Below, piece by piece: positions 6,898-11,434 of a stretch of DNA of 11,434 bases; position 1 is the stretch's first letter; every line of letters starts with the position of its first letter. The notes under the pieces were generated by a model. The model had not been told where the DNA came from. It did no database searches and saw only the letters and a program-made list of their open reading frames with translations. The position numbers and the translations under genes are program-made. Origin of the DNA: Rhizobacter sp. (lineage in GTDB: Bacteria > Pseudomonadota > Gammaproteobacteria > Burkholderiales > Burkholderiaceae_C); contig JACMKJ010000212.1 in NCBI GenBank assembly GCA_014380155.1, positions 1 through 11,434 on the forward strand, read 5' to 3'.

Positions 6898-7368
6898 TCA
6901 GTGTTTGTGGGAGGTGTCGGGCACCTCCACACTCACCTGCACCGTCACCTCACCCGCCTTCTCGAACTTCAGCTTCAGCGGGAAGGTGTCGCCCTGCTTG
7001 AGCGGGGCCTTCAGGCCGATGAACATCATGTGCAGACCACCGGGCTTGAGTTCCACCTTCTTGCCGGCGGGCACCTCGATGGCGTCGACCTGGCGCATGC
7101 GCATCACGTCGCCTTCCATCGACATGGTGTGCAACTCCACCGACTTGGACACCTCAGCCGAGGCTGACACCAGGCGGTCGTTGGCGCCGGCATTGCTAAG
7201 CGACAGATAGCCGCCCCCTGAAGGCTGGCCAGGTGCGGTCGCACGGGCATAGGGGTGGCCGATCTCGATGGCGCCGAGCTTGAACGAGTGCGCTTGCGCA
7301 GCCGTTGCAGCCAGGCCCAGGGTGGCGAGGGCGAGGGCGCGAACGAGAGAGCGGGTCAGTTTCATCAT
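6898..7368 (-). CDS. Periplasmic copper chaperone, PCu(A)C family
   Basis: Secreted periplasmic protein of 156 residues (PCu(A)C, formerly DUF461) that binds Cu(I) and in known members delivers copper to cytochrome oxidase or works with copper uptake systems. The first 26 residues are a signal peptide ending AQA, so the mature protein would begin with His27. The metal motif H-X10-M-X21-H-X-M is matched exactly by His80, Met91, His113 and Met115, with additional Met82, Met84 and Met114 nearby. IEIGHPYARAT (about 34-44) is the usual family entry strand. The C-terminus ends HKH, possibly another metal site. The ATG at 7368 is chosen because GGAG lies six bases before it; an ATG at 7365 and a TTG at 7380 are alternatives. 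It follows the receptor gene by 14 bases and is the last gene of the cluster. Confidence 0.95.
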   Translation of the reverse strand: MMKLTRSLVRALALATLGLAATAAQAHSFKLGAIEIGHPYARATAPGQPSGGGYLSLSNAGANDRLVSASAEVSKSVELHTMSMEGDVMRMRQVDAIEVPAGKKVELKPGGLHMMFIGLKAPLKQGDTFPLKLKFEKAGEVTVQVSVEVPDTSHKH

Positions 7369-7382
7369 CAAGGTCTCCAAGG

Positions 7383-9590
7383 TCAGTGGTTGAGTTTCAA
7401 CTCAGCGTGCAGGGTGCGCTGGGTGTAGGGGTGAAAGGCCCAGTAGGTGGCGTTGCCGAGGTTGTCGATGCCGAACGAAGCCGTCCATTGTTGGTCGAAG
7501 CGATGCTGCACACGCAGGTCGCCCACCAGGAAGCGGCTGACGCCGGTGTAGGTATCGCCGTTCGGGTCGCTGTTATCGAGCGTGCCGTACTGGCGCCCGC
7601 TGTAGCGCACGCCCACCGTGATGCCCCAGCGGTCATCGGCCTGGTAGTTGGCCAGCAGGTTGGCGCGCCAGCGCGGCACACGCGGCTGCCATTGGCCCAC
7701 GCTGGCCGGGAACTTGTCGTTCTTCGTGATCACCGAGTGGGCGTAGGTGAGGCTGCTGCTCAGCGTCAACCCTTTGAGCAGGACGTCGTTGGCCTGTCCG
7801 GCCAGTTCGAGCCCATGGGTGCGGACAGCGTCCACGTTTTGAATGGTCATGAGATTGAGTGCTGCGTTGGTCTGCGAATAAAGCGCGTCGCGCGTGCGCT
7901 CTATGAAGACCGTGCTGCGCAGCATGCCGTGACCAAGCTCTCGCTCGGCCGTCCACTCGCTCGTCCATGATTTCTCAGGCTTGAGGGTCGCATCGTTGTG
8001 GACCACCAGGCCACCCGAGGCACCCAGGTACAACTCGGCCACGGTGGGCAGTCGCACGGCGCGGCCGAGCGAGGCTTTGAGCACCCAGTCATCGTTGAGC
8101 TGGTACGACACGGCCACCTTGGGCGAGACGTGGTTCTCTTTGCGTGCCGCCATGTTGCCGATTGCCATCGAGTTGTGGCCGCGTGTGCGCCATTGTTCCA
8201 GGCGCAGACCGAGTACCGCACGCCAGGGCGGCGAGAAGCGCCAGGCGTCTTGCGCCCACAGGCTGTGCAGCGTGCTGTTGCCATCGAAGGCCATGGGTGC
8301 CGAAACGAGCGGTGTCAACACACTGCGCAGCTGGTACGCATCGCGCTGCAGGCCCGCCTCGGCGGTGTGCTCGCCGTTGGGCCGCCAGATGCCCTTGAGG
8401 GCCAGCGTGTTCCAGCCCGTGCCCTTCATGTCGGTATCGCCCGAGGCCGAGTTGCGCACCGAGTCTTTGGCGTAGTCGTAGAGGCTGGCCGTGGCCTCCC
8501 AGTCCCAGGTGCCGCGTGTGTTGCTCTTGACGCTGAGGCCATGGGCCAGGTGCTCCAGACGGCCCTCGCTGCGCGCAAAGTCGCTGGCGCTGAGTGCGTA
8601 GTCACGGCCGTCGATGTTGACGGTGCCTGTCGTCACGACATTGCCGGCTGCATCGCGCAGGTAGCTCTGTGCATCGCGCGTGTTGTCGTTGCGCCAGCAT
8701 CCCAGGGTGTACGACGCACGCCAGGTCGGCGAGAAGTCATACGCCAGCTTCAACTTGGCATGGTCTTGCACGGTGTGGATCTGGTTGGTGGCGCCGAGGA
8801 TCAGCCAGTCCTGGTTCGACGGGTTCTTGTCGGCGACTGCGCCGCTGACCGGCGTTCCCACCACGCCCACCACCCCTTGCGACACACGCCGGTTGGCAAA
8901 CGCAATCGGCTGGCCCTGGCTGTCGAGCCGGTTGAGGTTGAGCCACCAGGCCCAGGCCCCCTCGCGGCTACCCACCGACGCGCTCGCCGCATGGCCGCGG
9001 TAAGTGGCCTTCGTGCCGTACTGCTTGTAGTCTTGCGAAAAACCCTGCAGCTTGGCGTGCGCCTCGAAGGCCTTCGGCATGCGCGTCACGTAATCGACCA
9101 CCGCCCCTACCGAGTTGCCGGGGTAGGCGGCCGAAAACGGGCCGTACATCACATCGACCCGGTCGATCTCTTCCGGTGCGACCAGGCCCCAGCGCGGTGT
9201 GTAGCTCGCGCCGTTGCCGAGCAGGTTGGACAGCAGCACGCCGTCGGCATACACCAGCGAGCGCGCGCTGTTGCCGGTTCCCGAGGCGCGTGTGGCCAAC
9301 ACCGCGTGGTCGTAGTCGCCGAGGTAGCGCTTGCGCACGTTCAGGCTAGGGAAATACTTCAGCGCGTCTTCGGCATCGGTGGCGTTGATGCTCTGTTCGA
9401 TCTGCTTGCCGCTGATGCTCTCAGTGGTGGTGGGGATCTCGATCGGCAGCGTCGAGGGCCGGCTGCCCACCACGGTGACACGCTCGAGCTCGCGGGTTGC
9501 GGCCATGGGCACTGCTGGGGTTTGTGCGCGCGCGGTGACCGGCAACAGGGCCAGCGTGGCGAGGGCGATGAGGTGAAGCTTGATTGGCAT
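7383..9590 (-). CDS. TonB-dependent outer-membrane receptor, probably for copper or another metal complex
   Basis: Outer-membrane gated beta-barrel of 735 residues driven by TonB-ExbBD. A signal peptide (1-22, ending ARA) is followed by a TonB-box-like ERVTVVGS (36-43), then a plug domain (about 50-175) with DAEDALKYFPSLNVRKR, the ARSLVYADGVLLSNLLGNG segment and PEEIDRVDVMYGPFSAAYPG leading to VGAVVDYVTR. The rest is a barrel with alternating strands, including the SLGRAVRLPTVAELYLG element common near the last third, and a final strand ending ELKLNH. The last residue is His, not the usual Phe or Trp. The frame stays open upstream to 9872, but the ATG at 9590 is chosen for its immediate signal peptide. 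It lies five bases after the PepSY stop without a clear Shine-Dalgarno, which suggests translational coupling. The substrate is inferred from the PCu(A)C, PepSY and DUF2946 neighbours; the barrel alone does not show it. Confidence 0.93.
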   Translation of the reverse strand: MPIKLHLIALATLALLPVTARAQTPAVPMAATRELERVTVVGSRPSTLPIEIPTTTESISGKQIEQSINATDAEDALKYFPSLNVRKRYLGDYDHAVLATRASGTGNSARSLVYADGVLLSNLLGNGASYTPRWGLVAPEEIDRVDVMYGPFSAAYPGNSVGAVVDYVTRMPKAFEAHAKLQGFSQDYKQYGTKATYRGHAASASVGSREGAWAWWLNLNRLDSQGQPIAFANRRVSQGVVGVVGTPVSGAVADKNPSNQDWLILGATNQIHTVQDHAKLKLAYDFSPTWRASYTLGCWRNDNTRDAQSYLRDAAGNVVTTGTVNIDGRDYALSASDFARSEGRLEHLAHGLSVKSNTRGTWDWEATASLYDYAKDSVRNSASGDTDMKGTGWNTLALKGIWRPNGEHTAEAGLQRDAYQLRSVLTPLVSAPMAFDGNSTLHSLWAQDAWRFSPPWRAVLGLRLEQWRTRGHNSMAIGNMAARKENHVSPKVAVSYQLNDDWVLKASLGRAVRLPTVAELYLGASGGLVVHNDATLKPEKSWTSEWTAERELGHGMLRSTVFIERTRDALYSQTNAALNLMTIQNVDAVRTHGLELAGQANDVLLKGLTLSSSLTYAHSVITKNDKFPASVGQWQPRVPRWRANLLANYQADDRWGITVGVRYSGRQYGTLDNSDPNGDTYTGVSRFLVGDLRVQHRFDQQWTASFGIDNLGNATYWAFHPYTQRTLHAELKLNH

Positions 9591-9595
9591 GGTGT

Positions 9596-10498
9596 TCAGA
9601 ATGAAAGGTTTGAGCCGCGCAGGCGGCGCCACTGCGCAGCGCCCAGCTCCAGGCCCAGAAAGATGGCGAAGCTGATGCCGAACACCGGCATCGCCCAGGC
9701 CATGGCCGCCACCAGCCCCCACAGCGCAAGCGGCACGGCGCGCAGCTGCTGGCGTGACACAGCCGGGGCAGAGAAGCGACCTTTCGGCCGGCGCTGCCAC
9801 CACATCACCACACCCGACAGCACCGAGAAAATCGTCGCAAGGGCCGCCAGCACGAGCACGATCTGGTTCCACACACCGAACTCGGCGCGGTGGAACGGAA
9901 TGCCGAGCGCCGTGGCCTTGGGAATGAGCGGCAGGCCGTCACACCCGGAGCGGTAAAGCACCTGCCCCGAGCCGGCATCGAGCAGCAGGGCAAACCTCTG
10001 GTCGGGCTGCGCGCGGTCGAAGTTGTCGACGCGCCACACACCACCTTCGCCCATGGGCAGCGCGAGCTGCATCTGCACGGCCAGGTCATCCACCACCTGC
10101 GCGGTGTAGCGGTTGACGTAGACGATGCGGCCCTGTGGCAGGCCGTGGTCGTGCTCCACCGCCGCGCCATGGCCAGCATGGGGTGACGGCGGGGCGGCAA
10201 AAAACACCTGCGTGGTCTCGCCCGGGCGATGAGCCGGCACGATGGCTCGAGGAGCTGCCCCGTCTCGGACCTCTCGTGCGGCAGCGAGCTGAGCGTCCAG
10301 CGGTGCCGGTGCCTTGCCCACCGGCACGCGGTCGACATCGGCAGGCACGGCCGCTTCGATCTGCGGTGTCAGCGCGTACTGCAGGCCGGTGACGGCTGCA
10401 AACAAGACGATGGGGGCGGTGACTAGCCCAGCCCAGAAGTGCAGCCGCCAGAATGTGCGGTGCAGGCCCGCGGCTCGCGCGGAAAGATTCGGTTCCAT
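9596..10498 (-). CDS. PepSY-associated TM protein, shortened form
   Basis: Inner-membrane protein of 300 residues of the PepSY_TM/PiuB-like group, found beside TonB receptors and thought to handle or reduce metals at the inner membrane. Visible order: membrane helix 1 (about 20-43, preceded by LHRTFWRLHFWAGL with His13 and His20), a first PepSY-like region (about 50-138) with a His-rich loop HAGHGAAVEHDH (107-118), a second PepSY-like region (about 147-185, GVWRVDNFDR and LLLDAGSGQVLYRSG), then ATALGIPFHRAEFGVWNQ and helices at about 212-235 and 257-285. Full-length relatives are, from memory, about 450-500 residues and have two more helices with an intervening loop between the PepSY regions. 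Here YTAQVVDDL runs straight into VQMQLALPMGEG, so the middle block is missing in frame. The ATG at 10498 has GAGG seven bases upstream. Confidence 0.87.
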   Translation of the reverse strand: MEPNLSARAAGLHRTFWRLHFWAGLVTAPIVLFAAVTGLQYALTPQIEAAVPADVDRVPVGKAPAPLDAQLAAAREVRDGAAPRAIVPAHRPGETTQVFFAAPPSPHAGHGAAVEHDHGLPQGRIVYVNRYTAQVVDDLAVQMQLALPMGEGGVWRVDNFDRAQPDQRFALLLDAGSGQVLYRSGCDGLPLIPKATALGIPFHRAEFGVWNQIVLVLAALATIFSVLSGVVMWWQRRPKGRFSAPAVSRQQLRAVPLALWGLVAAMAWAMPVFGISFAIFLGLELGAAQWRRLRGSNLSF

Positions 10499-10548
10499 GG
10501 AAATGCCTCGAACAGGCCAGCGGCTGAGCGCCGCGGCACATCACAGCA

Positions 10549-10587
10549 GCCGGTCGGCCACCTCTTCGAGAGGCAGCGTCAACCGGC
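10549..10587 (-). other. Nested inverted repeat between the DUF2946 and PepSY genes
   Basis: In the 103-base gap, CCTCT (10561-10565) and AGAGG (10569-10573) form a five-pair hairpin around a three-base loop. They are enclosed by outer arms GCCGGT (10549-10554) and ACCGGC (10582-10587). On the minus-strand transcript this would fold in the region leading to the PepSY gene, ending 50 bases before its ATG. No T-run is adjacent in either direction. Confidence 0.4.
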
Positions 10588-10601
10588 CAACGACGGTGAG
10601 T

Positions 10602-10991
10602 TCAGGCGAAGGCGGGTGGCCCGTGTTTCAGTCGGGAGACCCAGGTGGCGCACGCATCGGGCGCCTGGGGAGATGGGTGAGAAAGAACTGTCGATGCGCC
10701 TCTGTGCACCGCCGGCGCGGCCAGCGGCTGCGCCTCGGGCGCGGCAAACGCCATCTGCGCTGTCAGCGTGCAGTGGTCACCGCTGTGGGGCGGGGTGTGC
10801 ACGGGAGCAGGCTGCGAGCCAGGTTCGTCGATCGCGACCGTGGCCACGCCGTAAACCGTGCAGACCTCGACCAGCGTCTTGCCCTGCGCCTGCGCCGACA
10901 CGCTCGCCAGCATGGGCACCGCCGCCTTGAGCAGCAAGGCGCACATCGCCAGCCAAAGGGCAAAGCGTGTGGACAAGGGGCGGCGTGACAT
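10602..10991 (-). CDS. DUF2946-type small secreted or anchored protein
   Basis: Small protein of 129 residues. A hydrophobic N-terminal segment (about 10-35, FALWLAMCALLLKAAVPMLA) acts as a signal peptide or anchor, so the rest is probably periplasmic. The LVEVCTVYGVATV segment (40-52) and the HTPPHSGDHC cluster (65-74) resemble DUF2946 proteins, which commonly accompany TonB receptors and PepSY proteins in copper-linked clusters; their biochemical role is not established. Potential metal ligands are Cys44, His65, His69, His73, Cys74, His96, His105 and Cys114. The family's usual second Cys after the HC pair appears to be Thr here (HCTLT). The ATG at 10991 is preferred because it directly precedes the hydrophobic segment and follows a -10-like CACAAT by eight bases; an in-frame ATG at 11024 would add 11 residues and repeats the sequence MSRRPL. 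Neither has a Shine-Dalgarno. First gene of the metal cluster. Confidence 0.78.
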   Translation of the reverse strand: MSRRPLSTRFALWLAMCALLLKAAVPMLASVSAQAQGKTLVEVCTVYGVATVAIDEPGSQPAPVHTPPHSGDHCTLTAQMAFAAPEAQPLAAPAVHRGASTVLSHPSPQAPDACATWVSRLKHGPPAFA

Positions 10992-10999
10992 GGGGCGCG

Positions 11000-11005
11000 A
11001 TTGTG
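11000..11005 (-). promoter_or_regulatory. Possible -10 element of the metal-cluster operon
   Basis: The minus strand reads CACAAT eight bases before the ATG at 10991, which would give a leaderless mRNA for the DUF2946 gene. The spacing and hexamer are the same as in front of the histidine kinase. No clear -35 is seen. If the ATG at 11024 were used instead, this element would lie inside the gene. Confidence 0.35.
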
Positions 11006-11027
11006 CCAGGGGCCGTCTGCTCATAAT
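11001..11027 (+). promoter_or_regulatory. Possible sigma-70 promoter of ruvB
   Basis: TTGTGC (11001-11006) and CATAAT (11022-11027) could serve as -35 and -10 on the plus strand; the 15-base spacing is shorter than ideal. Transcription would start near 11034, leaving a leader of about 57 bases before the ruvB ATG. It overlaps the upstream region of the divergent DUF2946 gene, so the two could be co-regulated. Confidence 0.4.
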
Positions 11028-11038
11028 GCGGCATGAGC
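11019..11038. repeat. Inverted repeat in the DUF2946/ruvB divergent region
   Basis: GCTCAT (11019-11024) and ATGAGC (11033-11038) are perfect 6-base inverted arms around AATGCGGC. The element overlaps the proposed ruvB -10 and lies upstream of the DUF2946 ATG, a position suited to an operator. It does not match a copper-sensor or LexA consensus that I know. Confidence 0.4.
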
Positions 11039-11080
11039 CCGCCGGGCCGCCCCAAGGGCGAATTCCGCAGTGCGTAACAC

Positions 11081-11085
11081 GAAGG
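11081..11085 (+). promoter_or_regulatory. Ribosome binding site of ruvB
   Basis: GAAGG lies five bases before the ATG at 11091, normal spacing, and supports this start. Confidence 0.6.
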
Positions 11086-11090
11086 TACCA

Positions 11091-11434
11091 ATGAGCATCC
11101 AGACCGACGAATTCGAGCCCGCGCGCCGCGTGGTGAGCGCCGCCCCGGCCTCACCGAACGAAGAGGCGATCGAGCGTGCGCTGCGCCCCAAGGGCATGGC
11201 CGAATACGTGGGCCAGGCCAAGGCACGCGAACAGCTCGAGATCTTCATCGGCGCGGCCAAGATGCGCGGCGAAGCGATGGACCACGTGCTGCTGTTCGGC
11301 CCACCGGGCCTGGGCAAGACCACGCTGAGCCACATCATCGCCAACGAGCTGGGTGTGAACCTGCGCCAGACCTCGGGCCCGGTGCTCGAGAAGCCAAAAG
11401 ACCTGGCCGCCATCCTCACCAACCTCGAGCGCAA
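11091..11434 (+). CDS. ruvB: Holliday junction branch migration ATPase RuvB, N-terminal part (cut by window end)
   Basis: AAA+ motor that, as a hexamer bound to RuvA, drives Holliday junction branch migration. The 114 visible codons of a protein usually near 340-355 residues include the family N-terminus (EAIERALRPKGMAEYVGQ, about 25-42), the helix before the P-loop, and Walker A GPPGLGKT at 70-77 followed by TLSHIIANELG. The segment LRQTSGPVLEKPKDLAAILT is also characteristic. Walker B, sensor motifs and the winged-helix domain lie beyond the window. The ATG at 11091 has a good ribosome binding site. The gene is separated from ruvA by about 5.8 kb and has its own likely promoter, so RuvA and RuvB levels may be set independently here. 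Nothing in the visible part is damaged. Confidence 0.97.
   Translation, partial: MSIQTDEFEPARRVVSAAPASPNEEAIERALRPKGMAEYVGQAKAREQLEIFIGAAKMRGEAMDHVLLFGPPGLGKTTLSHIIANELGVNLRQTSGPVLEKPKDLAAILTNLER

Noticed and set aside
9591..9872. N-terminal extension of the TonB receptor frame into the PepSY gene
   Set aside because: The ATG at 9590 begins a perfect signal peptide, and the extension is an out-of-phase reading of the PepSY C-terminal coding region.
7998..9956. A 652-codon open frame on the plus strand opposite the TonB receptor
   Set aside because: It mirrors the receptor gene in GC-rich DNA; its product is Arg/Ala/Val/His-rich with no domain pattern, while the minus strand encodes a complete signal peptide, plug and barrel.
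1..11434. Mobile element, phage, CRISPR or defence island
   Set aside because: No transposase, integrase, terminal repeats, regular short repeats, nuclease or toxin genes are visible; composition is uniform.

Overview
The window looks like chromosomal DNA from a GC-rich betaproteobacterium, most likely Burkholderiales of the Rubrivivax/Leptothrix/Methylibium kind. This is inferred from base composition, the phoH-ybeY pair, the style of the two-component genes, a Tll0287-like c-haem sensor, and a DUF2946/PepSY/TonB-receptor/PCu(A)C cluster. No tRNA, rRNA, CRISPR array, insertion sequence or phage gene is visible. Coding density is very high: the longest gene-free stretch is 143 bases (5313-5455), and gene composition looks uniform.

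Layout, left to right. (a) 1-620: the 3' end of a CorA-type divalent cation transporter, converging on (b) ybeY and phoH/ybeZ (minus strand, 1-base overlap), an rRNA maturation and RNA metabolism pair. (c) An 83-base divergent region, then a plus-strand run: a 7TM-DISM sensor histidine kinase, its NarL/LuxR-type response regulator, and ruvA starting 7 bases after the regulator. (d) A plus-strand pair: a 164-residue protein of unknown function and a membrane protein with a Tll0287-like (DUF3365) sensor domain, a CxxCH haem motif and a terminal HAMP domain. (e) A minus-strand four-gene cluster in transcription order DUF2946 protein, PepSY-TM membrane protein, TonB-dependent receptor, PCu(A)C copper chaperone. 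(f) The 5' part of ruvB at the right edge.

How the genes may work together. Cluster (e) reads as one metal-handling unit, most simply copper uptake and delivery. The receptor would import a metal or metal complex through the outer membrane, the PepSY protein would act at the inner membrane, and the PCu(A)C protein would carry Cu(I) in the periplasm. The metal is inferred mainly from the perfectly conserved PCu(A)C motif. RuvA and RuvB normally form one branch-migration machine, but here their genes lie about 5.8 kb apart with (d) and (e) between them.

Most notable oddities: the PepSY protein appears to lack a central block of its family including two membrane helices; the haem-HAMP sensor has no output domain; a two-stem inverted repeat lies upstream of the unknown gene; and several starts sit close behind ACAAT-type -10 elements, suggesting leaderless or very short-leader mRNAs. 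I see no clear case for a wholly new defence or mobile system. The best candidates for something under-described are the metal cluster with its shortened PepSY protein and the 164-residue protein plus haem-sensor pair.
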